From contig NZ_JAVDYB010000001.1 in assembly GCF_031458235.1 (NCBI RefSeq), positions 8,705,001-8,769,000 of the forward strand: a stretch of 64,000 nucleotides of DNA. The letters run 5' to 3'. This document shows, piece by piece, positions 35,618 through 43,720 of the stretch. How positions within the stretch are numbered: the stretch's first letter is position 1; the number at the start of each line of letters is the position of its first letter. Made by a program: the position numbers and the translations under genes. Under the pieces are notes generated by a model. That model had not been told where the DNA came from. It saw only the letters and a list, made by a program, of their open reading frames with translations, and made no database searches. The stretch is from Catenuloplanes atrovinosus. GTDB lineage: Bacteria > Actinomycetota > Actinomycetes > Mycobacteriales > Micromonosporaceae.

Positions 35618-36706
35618 ATGAGCAACGAACGGCTGAAGTCGCTCCTGGAGGAGTACGCCGACCTGGAGAAGCGGCTCGCCGATCCGGCCATCCACGCGGA
35701 CCAGAACACGGCCCGGCGGGTGGGCCGGCGGTTCGCCGAGCTCGCCCCGATCCACAAGGCGCACGCGGAGCTGGAGCAGGCCCGGGAGGACCTGGAGGCG
35801 GCCCGCGAGCTGGCCGCCGAGGACCCGGCGTTCGCGGCCGAGGCCGAGGAACTGTCCACGCGCCTGCCCGAGCTGGAGGAGCGCCTCGCCGAGCTGCTCA
35901 TCCCGCGGGACCCCAACGACGCCAAGGACGTGATCCTGGAGATCAAGGCGGGCGAGGGCGGCGAGGAGTCCGCGCTGTTCGCCGGCGACCTGCTGCGGAT
36001 GTACCAGCGGTACGCGGAGCGGCACGGCTGGGTCACCGAGATCATCGAGGCGCAGAGCTCGGACATGGGCGGCGTCAAGGACGTCTCCGTCGCGATCAAG
36101 ACCAAGGGCGTGCCCGACGGCGGCAACGGCGTCTGGTCCCGGCTCAAGTGGGAGGGCGGCGTGCACCGGGTGCAGCGCGTGCCGGTCACCGAGTCGCAGG
36201 GCCGCATCCACACCAGCGCCGCGGGCGTGCTGGTGCTGCCGGAGGCCGAGGAGGTCGACGTGCAGATCGACCCGAACGACCTGCGCATCGACGTGTTCCG
36301 CTCGTCCGGCCCCGGCGGTCAGTCGGTCAACACCACCGACTCCGCGGTCCGGATCACCCACGTGCCGACCGGCGTGGTGGTCTCCTGCCAGAACGAGAAG
36401 TCGCAGCTGCAGAACCGGGAGCAGGCCATGCGAATCCTGCGCGCCCGGCTGCTCGCGGTCGCCCAGGAGGCGGCGGCGGCCGAGGCCTCCGACGCGCGCA
36501 AGTCGCAGGTGCGCACGGTCGACCGGTCGGAGCGCATCCGGACGTACAACTTCCCGCAGAACCGGATCACCGACCACCGGATCGGCTTCACCGCGTACAA
36601 CCTGGACCTGGTGCTCGCCGGCGACGTGGACGGCGTGCTGGACGCGCTGACCGAGGCGGACCGGGCCGCGCGCCTGGCCGGTGACACGGAACTGTCCCGG
36701 AAGTAA
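35618..36706 (+). CDS. prfA: Peptide chain release factor 1
   Basis: A 362-residue class I release factor that recognises UAA and UAG and triggers peptidyl-tRNA hydrolysis. The catalytic GGQ is in [20 protein letters not shown], and the codon-recognition region includes [15 protein letters not shown]. The ATG at 35618 ([13 protein letters not shown]) starts the N-terminal helical domain. PrmC, which methylates the GGQ glutamine, is encoded 1.1 kb away on the other strand instead of directly downstream. Confidence 0.97.
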   Translation: MSNERLKSLLEEYADLEKRLADPAIHADQNTARRVGRRFAELAPIHKAHAELEQAREDLEAARELAAEDPAFAAEAEELSTRLPELEERLAELLIPRDPNDAKDVILEIKAGEGGEESALFAGDLLRMYQRYAERHGWVTEIIEAQSSDMGGVKDVSVAIKTKGVPDGGNGVWSRLKWEGGVHRVQRVPVTESQGRIHTSAAGVLVLPEAEEVDVQIDPNDLRIDVFRSSGPGGQSVNTTDSAVRITHVPTGVVVSCQNEKSQLQNREQAMRILRARLLAVAQEAAAAEASDARKSQVRTVDRSERIRTYNFPQNRITDHRIGFTAYNLDLVLAGDVDGVLDALTEADRAARLAGDTELSRK

Positions 36707-36766
36707 GTGACGTAACCGGGGGCCCGGCCGGTCCTACCCCATGACGGTCTCGATATGGGGAGTGAC

Positions 36767-37336
36767 ATGGATCAGGATCTGAAGGGCCTCTTCGGGCGGG
36801 CGGTCGCGGACGAGCCGGTGCCGCTGGGCGACATCGCCGCGGACGCGATCACCGGCGGCACGCGGATCCGCCGGCGGCGCCGGGTGCTGACCGGGTCCGC
36901 GGCCGCGGTCGCGCTGGTGGCGGTGCTCGGCGCGGTGAACCTGGTGCCGCGGCCCGCCCCCGCGCCGGAGGTGGTCCAGTTCGGGTTGGCCAGCTGGTCC
37001 GAGTGCGACGTCACCGACCAGTTCGCCGACGAGGCGGCGATCTTCCTGGAGCATGACGCGACGGCCGAGCAGCGGGCCGCGCTCGACCGGTCGCTCGCCG
37101 CGGACCGGGCGCTGCGCGGCTACTTCTTCGAGGACCGGCAGGCCGCGTACCAGAAGTTCGTGACGCTCTGGGCCGACTCACCCGACCTGGTCAACTCGGT
37201 GACGGCGGAGCAGCTACCGGAGGCGTTCCGGGCGCGGCTGACCGACCGGAGCGAGTGGGCCGGGTTCCGGGCCCGGTACGAGAACGCGCCGGGTGTCGAC
37301 GAGATCATCGGCGCGGTCTGCCCCGAGGGGGACTGA
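36767..37336 (+). CDS. Single-pass membrane protein with FtsX-type extracellular domain (likely anti-sigma partner)
   Basis: A 189-residue protein: a 45-residue basic cytoplasmic part (MDQDLKGLFGRAVADE ... GTRIRRRRRVL), one helix at about 46-63, and an extracellular region. The latter contains IFLEHDATAEQRAALD, YFFEDRQAAYQKFVTLWADSPDL and VTAEQLPEAFRARL, the pattern of the FtsX extracellular domain (FtsX_ECD). There is no permease part. Its stop is directly followed by the GTG of a SigE-type sigma factor, so it is probably the membrane regulator of that sigma factor. GGGGAG precedes the ATG at 36767. Confidence 0.75.
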   Translation: MDQDLKGLFGRAVADEPVPLGDIAADAITGGTRIRRRRRVLTGSAAAVALVAVLGAVNLVPRPAPAPEVVQFGLASWSECDVTDQFADEAAIFLEHDATAEQRAALDRSLAADRALRGYFFEDRQAAYQKFVTLWADSPDLVNSVTAEQLPEAFRARLTDRSEWAGFRARYENAPGVDEIIGAVCPEGD

Positions 37337-37864
37337 GTGCGGACCATCGAGCTGGACGCCGCCCCCGTGGCCGCACCGGCCTCCCCGGACGCGGGCTTCA
37401 CCGAGTTCGCCACCGTCGCCGCGCCGAGGCTGCGGCGCACCGCCTACCTGATGACCCGCGACTGGCACCTCGCGCAGGACCTCACACAGATCACGCTGGC
37501 CAGGATGTACGCCTCATGGAAACGGGTGCGGCGGGCGGCGAACCTGGAGGCGTACAGCCGCAAGGTCCTGATGAACGTGGTCTTCGACCACCGGCGGCGG
37601 CGCAGCGAACTGGTCGTCGCGGAGCTGCCGGACCGCGGCGTGGACAGCGGCGGCACGCCGGAGCTGCACATCGTGCTGTTGCGCGCGCTGGCCACGCTGC
37701 CGGTCCGGGATCAGGCCATCGTGGTGCTCCGGCACTGGGAGGACCGCAGCGTCGATCAGGTGGCGGAGATCCTCGGTGTCTCCGCCTCCGTGGTGAAGAT
37801 GCAGAACATGCGGTCCCTGGCCCGGCTGCGTGAGCTGCTGGGCGAGGACTTCCCGCTCGCCTAG
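37337..37864 (+). CDS. SigE-family ECF RNA polymerase sigma factor
   Basis: A 175-residue extracytoplasmic-function sigma factor. Region 2 is FTEFATVAAPRLRRTAYLMTRDWHLAQDLTQITLARMYASWKR (about 21-65), and region 4 is LPVRDQAIVVLRHWEDRSVDQVAEILGVSASVVKMQNMRSLARLRELL. The short linker and DWHLAQDLTQ are typical of the Streptomyces/Micromonospora SigE group. GTG start immediately after the stop of the FtsX-ECD gene, so the two are translationally linked. It ends on a CTAG shared with the prmC stop on the other strand. Confidence 0.88.
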   Translation: MRTIELDAAPVAAPASPDAGFTEFATVAAPRLRRTAYLMTRDWHLAQDLTQITLARMYASWKRVRRAANLEAYSRKVLMNVVFDHRRRRSELVVAELPDRGVDSGGTPELHIVLLRALATLPVRDQAIVVLRHWEDRSVDQVAEILGVSASVVKMQNMRSLARLRELLGEDFPLA

Positions 37865-38754
37865 GCCTTGTGCGCGGTGGTGTAGCGGGCGCGCTGCGCG
37901 AGGTCGTACCGGAGCCGGATCACGGCGAACCGGCCGTCCTCGCGCAGCAGCGCCGGCACCTCCGCGCCGTGCGTCTCGTCGTGCTCGACCGCGAACGAGC
38001 CGCCGGACCCGAGCAGCCGCGCGGCCGTGCGGATCACGGCGGGGATCAGGTCCAGGCCCTCCGCGCCGCCGAACACGGCCTGCGGCGGGTCGTGGTCGAC
38101 CTCCACCGCGACCTTCGTGCCCAGCGGCACGTACGGCGGGTTGCACAGCACCAGGTCGACGGTGCCGTTCAGCTCGGCCAGCACCGAGGCGTCGGCGACG
38201 TCACCCTCCACCACGGTCACCGGCGGGTCGCCGGCCTCGGACCGCTCCGCCGCGTTGCGCCGCAGCCAGGTCAGCGCCTCCGGCGAGCGCTCCACCGCGA
38301 AGACCGTCGCGTCCGGGCGCTCGTTCGCCACGGCCAGCGCGATCGCGCCGGAACCGGAGCACAGGTCCACCACCACCGGGCGGGAGTGACCGGCCAGCGC
38401 GGCCAGGCCCCAGTCGGCCAGCAGCTCGGTCTCCGGCCGGGGCACGAACACGCCCGGCCCGACGGCCAGCTCGACGTGCCGGAACGGCGCGCGCCCGGTG
38501 ATGTGCTGCACCGGCACGCCGGACGCCCGCGTCTCGACCGCCTTGACGTACTCCAGCAGCGCCTGCTCGGTGAAGCCGTCGGAGAGCAGCAACTGGCTGC
38601 GGGACACGCCCAGCACGTGGGCCGCCAGGATCTCCGCGTCGACGCGCGGGGACGGGACACCCGCCTCTCCCAGGCGAGACGTCCCCCGGGCCACGACCGC
38701 GGAGGCTCGTGTCCGTTCCGTGCCCGCGAGGGGCTTTCCATGAGCGTGGGTCAC
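37861..38754 (-). CDS. prmC: Release-factor glutamine methyltransferase
   Basis: A 297-residue SAM-dependent methyltransferase that methylates the Gln of the GGQ motif in release factors. Visible: the N-terminal helical domain (RASAVVARGTSRLGEAGV...PRVDAEILAAHVLG), QHITGRAPFRHVELAVGPGVFVPRPETELL, the SAM loop DLCSGSGAIALAVA and catalytic NPPYVP. The GTG at 38754 is the best start, though its ribosome binding site is poor. In most actinobacteria prmC follows prfA on the same strand; here it is inverted and two genes intervene. Confidence 0.93.
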   Translation of the reverse strand: MTHAHGKPLAGTERTRASAVVARGTSRLGEAGVPSPRVDAEILAAHVLGVSRSQLLLSDGFTEQALLEYVKAVETRASGVPVQHITGRAPFRHVELAVGPGVFVPRPETELLADWGLAALAGHSRPVVVDLCSGSGAIALAVANERPDATVFAVERSPEALTWLRRNAAERSEAGDPPVTVVEGDVADASVLAELNGTVDLVLCNPPYVPLGTKVAVEVDHDPPQAVFGGAEGLDLIPAVIRTAARLLGSGGSFAVEHDETHGAEVPALLREDGRFAVIRLRYDLAQRARYTTAHKA

Positions 38755-38863
38755 GCCATAATCATTACGGTACGCACATCGCGGCGCGCCGGAAGCACGC
38801 CGCGCGAGCACAACATTGCGGCGGACCGAGCGGAACGCCGCCGAACACCGTGGGAGGCGCCGG

Positions 38864-40378
38864 GTGGGCTGGCTCGACCGGGTCACGGACCAGGCCGACC
38901 ACCTGCGGGAGGCGCGCAAATTGCAGCAAGCTGACCGCTCGGCGGAGGCGTCCCGGTTGCTGGAGCGGGTCGCCGAGACCACCCGTGATCCGTACGCGCG
39001 GACGGACGCGCTGGTCCAGCGGCTCGGCACGCTGATCAACCTGGGCCGCACCGCGGAGTACGGCCCGGCCATGGACCGCGCGTTCGAGGCCGTGCAGGAG
39101 CTGCCGGAGCCGTACGTGCGCGGTCAGCTGCACGCGTTCGCCGCGCTCGCCGCCCACCACCAGGGAGCGCTCGACCGGTGCGTCATGCACCTGGTGCAGA
39201 GTTCACGCGCGCTGAGCGTGGTCACCGACCCCGACTCGGACGCCGCGTGGGGCTGGCACGACCTCGCCATGGCGTACTCGTACCTGGCCTTCCACGGTTA
39301 CGCGCTGTCCGCGATCGAGCGCGCCCGGAAGATCGGCGCGGCCGCCGGCATGCCGGAGGAGGTGCTGGCCGCGCCCGGCATCCGCCTGCGGAACGCGATC
39401 GCGCTGGACCACGCCGGCGACACGGACGGCTGCCTGCGCGTGCTCCGCGACGTCAGCGACGACCTGACCCGCATCCACCGCGCCGGCCACCTGGACCGCA
39501 TCCGCCCGAGCGGGCGCGCCGCGTACGGGTACACGGTCGCCCGCCGCGCCGCGCTGGGCGAGGGCTCCGCCGCGGACGCCCGCGCGCTGCTCGGCCACGG
39601 CGGCGACAGTGCCCGCGCACGTGACCTGCGCCGACTCGGCGAGGTGTGCCTGTCCATCGCGGACGGCCGTACCACGGACGCGCTCTCCCAACTCGGCGCC
39701 GTCACGGTCGCGCCGGAGACGCTCGGCGCGGCCGAGCCCGCGCGGCTGCGCAGCATCTCCTACGCCCGGGCCGGCGACCACGAGGCCGCGCACCGCGCCG
39801 ACCGGCTCGCGTTCCGGCTCGCCACCCAGCGCAACGACCGGCTCCGCGAGGTCTACGTCGACGGCATCGCCGCCCGGCTGGACCAGGAGGAGATGCGCCG
39901 CGCCGCCGCCCGCACCGGCGGGGAGGCGCTCACCGACCCGCTCACCGGCCTGCCCAACCGCCGCCGGCTGGAGGCGTACGTCGCCGGCCTCGCCGAGCAG
40001 GGCGAACGCGCCGCACTCGGCGTCTGCGACCTGATGGGCTTCACCTCGGTCAACACCGTGCACGGCCACCACGCCGGCGACCTGGTGCTGCAACGCGTGG
40101 CCGGCGTGATAAACCGCGTGATGCGCCGCGGCGACTTCGTGGCCCGCTACGGCGGCGACGAGTTCGTGGTGGTGCTGCCCGGCGCCGGCATGGCCCAGGC
40201 CACCGAGGTCGGCCGCCGGATCTCCACCGCGCTGGCCGCCGAGGACTGGGAGGCCCTGGTCCCCACCACGCCGATCTCCGCCCGCCTCGGCTGGGCCGAG
40301 ATCAACGGCTCCGCACCGGAGGGCCGCGGCGGACTGGCCGAGGCCCTGGTCCGCGCGTTCCGCACGGTCACCGCATGA
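38864..40378 (+). CDS. Diguanylate cyclase with N-terminal TPR-like region
   Basis: A 504-residue cytoplasmic protein. Residues 1-320 are helical and look like tetratricopeptide-type repeats. The GGDEF domain (about 338-500) begins LTDPLTGLPNRRRLEAY, and the catalytic GGDEF motif is at 430-434. An inhibitory-site RxxD (RRGD) ends five residues before it. The metal-binding Asp is kept in CDLMGFTSVNTVHGHHAGD, although the usual second Asp is Met. It should make c-di-GMP. GTG start at 38864 with GGGAGG 6 nt upstream. The stop overlaps the convergent hypothetical gene by 11 nt. Confidence 0.9.
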   Translation: MGWLDRVTDQADHLREARKLQQADRSAEASRLLERVAETTRDPYARTDALVQRLGTLINLGRTAEYGPAMDRAFEAVQELPEPYVRGQLHAFAALAAHHQGALDRCVMHLVQSSRALSVVTDPDSDAAWGWHDLAMAYSYLAFHGYALSAIERARKIGAAAGMPEEVLAAPGIRLRNAIALDHAGDTDGCLRVLRDVSDDLTRIHRAGHLDRIRPSGRAAYGYTVARRAALGEGSAADARALLGHGGDSARARDLRRLGEVCLSIADGRTTDALSQLGAVTVAPETLGAAEPARLRSISYARAGDHEAAHRADRLAFRLATQRNDRLREVYVDGIAARLDQEEMRRAAARTGGEALTDPLTGLPNRRRLEAYVAGLAEQGERAALGVCDLMGFTSVNTVHGHHAGDLVLQRVAGVINRVMRRGDFVARYGGDEFVVVLPGAGMAQATEVGRRISTALAAEDWEALVPTTPISARLGWAEINGSAPEGRGGLAEALVRAFRTVTA

Positions 40379-40667
40379 CGCCGGTCTCCGGCCCGTCGTA
40401 GACCCGCTGCCCCACCGATATCCGGAAGTGAAACGTCGCCGTCCGCCCCTCCACCGCCACCAGGAACTCCCCGGGCGTCGCCATCCGATAGATCTGCCGT
40501 CGCCGCGGCGACCAGGGATGCTCCGGCTGATACTCCCGCGCGGTCTTCAGCGCCACCTCCTGCGCCGCCTCCTCGCTGTCCCCGGCCGGCGCCACATTCG
40601 TCACCCGCCAGTGCCGCCCCTCGCCGTTGCCGCTCTGCTCTTCGATCACGATGAACCAGCCGCTCAT
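40368..40667 (-). CDS. Conserved hypothetical protein
   Basis: A 99-residue soluble protein beginning MSGWFIVIEEQSGNGEGRHW, with a beta-rich pattern and no recognisable motif. I believe similar proteins occur in other actinobacteria, but assign no function. The start at 40667 was chosen because the remainder upstream is poor in codon bias. Convergent with and overlapping the diguanylate cyclase gene. Confidence 0.6.
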   Translation of the reverse strand: MSGWFIVIEEQSGNGEGRHWRVTNVAPAGDSEEAAQEVALKTAREYQPEHPWSPRRRQIYRMATPGEFLVAVEGRTATFHFRISVGQRVYDGPETGVMR

Positions 40668-40729
40668 GCGCCCGAGCCTAGGCACGCGCCGCCACCGACC
40701 CCCTCATCCTCATCCTCCGCATCCCGGGG

Positions 40730-41048
40730 ACCCCGCGGTCGGTGTGCTCGCTTCCGGCGTGGTGCGGCCCGCATGCTCCCGTGGGCGCTGGGTTTTCCCG
40801 GGGCCGAGCCCCGGACCCCGCGGTCGGTGTGCTCGCTTCCGGCGTGGTGGGGCCCGCGTACTCCCGCGGGCGCTGCGTTTCCCGGGGCCGAGCCCCGGGC
40901 CCTGCGGTCGGTGTGTCCGCTTCCGGCGTGGTCGCGGTCCGCGTGCTCCGGCGGGCGCTGGGTTGACCCGGGGCCGAGCCCCGGACCCCACGGTCTGGGT
41001 GCCCGCTTCCGGCGTGGTGGGGCCCGCATGCTCCCGCGGGCAAACCTC
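40730..41048. repeat. 85-bp tandem repeat, 3.8 copies
   Basis: Units begin at 40730, 40815, 40899 and 40985 (85, 84 and 86 bp apart). Each has GCGGTCGGTGTG, then GCTTCCGGCGTGGT, then a CCCGCATGCTCCCGCGGGC-like block, then CCCGGGGCCGAGCCCC. The fourth unit is cut short. The GCTTCCGGCG and GCATGCTCCCGC blocks match the dispersed 90-bp element. No conserved reading frame. Confidence 0.8.
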
Positions 41049-41265
41049 GCGGCGTCTGCGCCGCCGCTCCGACGCCGCGTCGGAGCCGGTTCCGCCGCTG
41101 GTTACCGCAGAAGCACGCGGTTGCCGCCGCCGCGTGCGAACCGGCCGCGCCGGAAGTCCCGGCGGACTTCATCGGGTGGTCGCCGATTTCCGCGCTGCTG
41201 CCGGTGCCACTGCCGCTCGGGTCCGGTCGGGTGGTTTCGGTGCGTGGACGGCCGCGGGATGGGTT

Positions 41266-41385
41266 CGGTCGCTCCGCGCCCGATATTTCGGTATATCTGG
41301 GGTGGCGGTGACCGTCCACCGTGACTTTGTGAACCTCAGGCACGTCATCCACGCCGAATGACGTGCCTGAGGCTGACAGGGTGGG
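41266..41385 (-). repeat. Palindromic element, distant inverted copy
   Basis: Contains a perfect 15-bp palindrome, CCTCAGGCACGTCAT (41334-41348) and its complement (41358-41372), with a 9-nt loop. GTGACTTTGTGAA flanks it on the left. Further left is a GCTCCGCGCCCGATATTTCG block that appears in the reverse orientation next to the copies at 54.3-54.9 kb. It is therefore an inverted, diverged member of that family. Confidence 0.65.
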
Positions 41386-41483
41386 CGATCCGAGTTCTCA
41401 GCTGCGCGGCTGTCGTGATCGATGCGGGTCATCGTCGGGCCTCGCTTGCCGCCTCGCAAGGTTCGCCGGCGACGCGAGGCCGG

Positions 41484-42140
41484 TCACGGCTCGGGAGCGT
41501 CCGCGGTGGGCTCGGCGCCGGTCTCGCTGAAGAGGTCGATGGAGGCGTTCTCGTGGGCGAGGCGGCGGAGTGCGGCCTGGAGCGCGTCCCCGACGACCGT
41601 GCCGATCACCGCGCCGGTGACCACGTCGTCGGGGTTGTGCTCGGTCGCGACGCCGCGTAGGTCGGACTCGGCGATGATCTCGGCGGCCTGCGCGTACCGG
41701 TCGATCTCCCGCATCAGGTAGTCGACGCCCAGCTCGCGGAAGGTCAGCATCACCTCGGCCAGGCGGCGGCGGCCCGGGCTGGCCGGGTCGACGCGCCAGC
41801 CCCAGCGGGTGATCAGCGCGTCGACGTCCGCGATGGCCCGGGCGAGTTCCGGGGTGGGCGGCTCGTCGTGCACCCCGGCCAGCGGGTAGAGCGTGCGGCC
41901 GAGGCGGCCGTGCAGATTCTTGTGGTCGACGTCGCGCAGCACCTCGCGGATGGTGGCGATCGGCAGCCGGCCCACCTCCAGCAGCGCCCGGACCAGTCGC
42001 AGCCGGCGCACGTGCCCCTCGTCGTAGCTGGCCTGGTTCGGGCTGGTCAGCACGCCGGGCGGCAGCAGGCCCTCCCGCAGGTAGAACTTGATCGTCGGCA
42101 CCGGCACGCCGGTCCGCCGGCTGAGTTCCGCGACACGCAT
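41484..42140 (-). CDS. MerR family transcriptional regulator
   Basis: A 218-residue regulator. The winged-helix N-terminus MRVAELSRRTGVPVPTIKFYLREGLLPPG is followed by RLRLVRALLEVGRLPIATIREVL and a coiled coil, then a helical effector domain (about 90-200) without clustered Cys, so metal sensing is unlikely. It is divergent from the membrane-protein gene at 42225, which is probably its target. The intergenic region has TTGTGA and GATAGT boxes 18 nt apart, with the dyad CCGC...GCGG between them, matching MerR promoter geometry. Confidence 0.85.
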   Translation of the reverse strand: MRVAELSRRTGVPVPTIKFYLREGLLPPGVLTSPNQASYDEGHVRRLRLVRALLEVGRLPIATIREVLRDVDHKNLHGRLGRTLYPLAGVHDEPPTPELARAIADVDALITRWGWRVDPASPGRRRLAEVMLTFRELGVDYLMREIDRYAQAAEIIAESDLRGVATEHNPDDVVTGAVIGTVVGDALQAALRRLAHENASIDLFSETGAEPTADAPEP

Positions 42141-42152
42141 GCGTTCGTACCC

Positions 42153-42202
42153 CTTGTGATCTTCCGCGATCCTGGCGGATAGTCTACCTACCGATAGTAG
42201 AA
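42153..42202 (+). promoter_or_regulatory. Candidate MerR-type promoter/operator
   Basis: TTGTGA (42154-42159) and GATAGT (42178-42183) are separated by 18 nt containing the dyad CCGC-GATCCTG-GCGG. MerR-family promoters characteristically have 18-20 nt spacers overlapped by a dyad. Further TACCGATAGTAG repeats lie downstream. Confidence 0.45.
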
Positions 42203-42224
42203 AGTTCTGCTATCCATTAGCGGG

Positions 42225-43190
42225 GTGATGAGGATGTTCCATCAACTGCACCGTCCGTTGGCCGTCGTCTCCGGCGCCATGGTGGCGCTGGCCGTGGTCT
42301 GCGCCTTCGGGCTCTGGCTCGACGACCGCGTCCTGGTGGGCGCGCCAATCTGGCTGAAGCCGCTCAAGTTTGCTGTCTCGATCGTCATCTACGCGCTCAC
42401 GCTGGCCTGGATGATCTCGCTGCTCGACGCGCGGCGGCGCCGGACCGGCTGGTGGCTGGGCACCGTGATCGCGGCCGGCCTGATCGTCGAGATGATCGCG
42501 ATCGTCGGCCAGTTGCTGCGCGGCCGGCAGAGTCACTTCAACGTGGCCACCGCGTTCGACACCGCGGTCTGGGCGGTGATGGCCGCGAGCATCATGATCG
42601 TCTTCGTCGCCACGCTCGGCCTCGGCCTGGTGTTGCTGCGCCAGCGCCTCACCGACCGCCCGGCCGCGCTCGCCATCCAACTCGGCATCGGCATCGCGCT
42701 GGCCGGCATGGCCATCGGGTTCCTGATGACGTTCCCCACGCCCTCGCAGGTCGGCGCGCTCGCGGACGGCGCCGCACCCACGCTGATCGGCGCGCACGGC
42801 GTCGGCGTCGAGGACGGCGGCCCCGGCCTGCCCGTGGTCGGCTGGAGCACGGCCGGCGGCGACCTGCGCGTCGGCCACTTCATCGGCCTGCACGCGCTGC
42901 AGGCCCTGCCGCTGCTCGCGTTCGCGCTGACGCCGCTGTCGCGCCGCCGCCCGCTTCTCGCCGACCCGGCGGTACGGACCAGGCTCATCGCGACCGCCGG
43001 CGTCGGCTACGCCTGGCTCACCGGCGTGGTCACCTGGCAGGCGCTGCGCGGCCAGCCCGTCACCGCACCGGACGCGCTCACGCTCGCCGTCGCCGCGCTC
43101 GGCCTGCTCACCACGCTGACCGCCGCGACCTGGGCCGTGCGGTCCCACGCGTGCGACGCCGCCCTGCCGGTCGCCGGCGGTGTGCGGTGA
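42225..43190 (+). CDS. Multi-pass membrane protein, unknown function
   Basis: A 321-residue protein with about eight hydrophobic helices. Polar marks in the membrane part are IWLKPLKFAVSI, RQSHFNVATAFD and DLRVGHFIGLHALQALPLLA, which are conserved-looking His/Asn positions. I do not recognise a functional family. It starts 84 nt from the divergent MerR gene and overlaps the ABA4-like gene by 4 nt (GTGA), so the two form a MerR-controlled operon. Confidence 0.75.
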   Translation: MMRMFHQLHRPLAVVSGAMVALAVVCAFGLWLDDRVLVGAPIWLKPLKFAVSIVIYALTLAWMISLLDARRRRTGWWLGTVIAAGLIVEMIAIVGQLLRGRQSHFNVATAFDTAVWAVMAASIMIVFVATLGLGLVLLRQRLTDRPAALAIQLGIGIALAGMAIGFLMTFPTPSQVGALADGAAPTLIGAHGVGVEDGGPGLPVVGWSTAGGDLRVGHFIGLHALQALPLLAFALTPLSRRRPLLADPAVRTRLIATAGVGYAWLTGVVTWQALRGQPVTAPDALTLAVAALGLLTTLTAATWAVRSHACDAALPVAGGVR

Positions 43191-43627
43191 CCGCGCTGCT
43201 GTTCCAGCTGGCGTTCCTGCTGGCCGCGCCGTTCTGGGCGCTGATGATCCTGGCCCCGGCCTGGTCGTGGACCCGCCGGATCGTCGGCTCCCCGCTGATC
43301 GTGCTGGCCCCGCTGTCGATCTGGCCGATCGCGCTGGGCCCGGATCTTCCCGCCTTCGCCGCGGAGATGCTGTCACCCGACCTGGCCGGGGTCAGCGCTC
43401 TCCTCGCCGGTCCCGGCGTGGTCACCGCGGTCTGGGCCCACCTGATCGCCTTCGACCTCTTCATCGGCCGCTGGATCCACCTCGACTCCCGCGACCGCGC
43501 CCTGCACCCCGTCGCGATGGCCCCGATCCTCATCCTCACCATCCTGCTGTCCCCGGCCGGCCTCACGCTCTATCTCGTCATCCGCGCCGTGCGCCGGTCT
43601 CAGCCCGCCAACTCGACCCGGCGGTAG
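43187..43627 (+). CDS. ABA4-like (DUF4281) membrane protein
   Basis: A 146-residue protein with four hydrophobic helices. The signature VWAHLIAFDLFIGRWIHLDSRDR matches the ABA-deficient-4-like family, which is linked in plants to neoxanthin formation and has no settled role in bacteria. GTG start at 43187 within the stop of the preceding gene, so translation is coupled. Its 3' end overlaps the vapC remnant on the other strand by 28 nt. Confidence 0.8.
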   Translation: MTALLFQLAFLLAAPFWALMILAPAWSWTRRIVGSPLIVLAPLSIWPIALGPDLPAFAAEMLSPDLAGVSALLAGPGVVTAVWAHLIAFDLFIGRWIHLDSRDRALHPVAMAPILILTILLSPAGLTLYLVIRAVRRSQPANSTRR

Positions 43628-43718
43628 GTGGAGGCGGTGGCGGCGAGGCGCGCGTCCGCGGTGACCAGCGCGGCTTTCCGCACATGTTGGTGACCGTTGC
43701 GGCATCAACCGCGATCAT
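43600..43718 (-). pseudogene. vapC: vapC toxin remnant (PIN domain, internal deletion)
   Basis: Right after the antitoxin stop, an ATG at 43718 begins MIAVDAATVTNM, the usual PIN-domain start. Only about 40 nt later, in another frame, comes a typical PIN C-terminus, KAALVTADARLAATASTYRRVELAG, ending in TGA at 43602-43600. VapC toxins are about 130 residues, so roughly 90 internal codons are missing. The two pieces are out of frame. The central acidic residues are gone and it cannot be an active RNase. Confidence 0.8.
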
Positions 43719-43720
43719 GC

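Larger units (their letters stand above)
40668..41483. other. 816-bp gene-free repeat region
   Basis: No credible gene. It holds an 85-bp tandem repeat (40730-41048) and one copy of the palindromic element (about 41266-41385). The remainder is GC-rich with open frames on both strands caused by composition. Confidence 0.65.

Noticed and set aside
32975-36577. A 1200-codon minus-strand frame across the chemoreceptor, rpmE and prfA
   Set aside because: It crosses three confident genes and has the composition of an antisense frame in GC-rich DNA.
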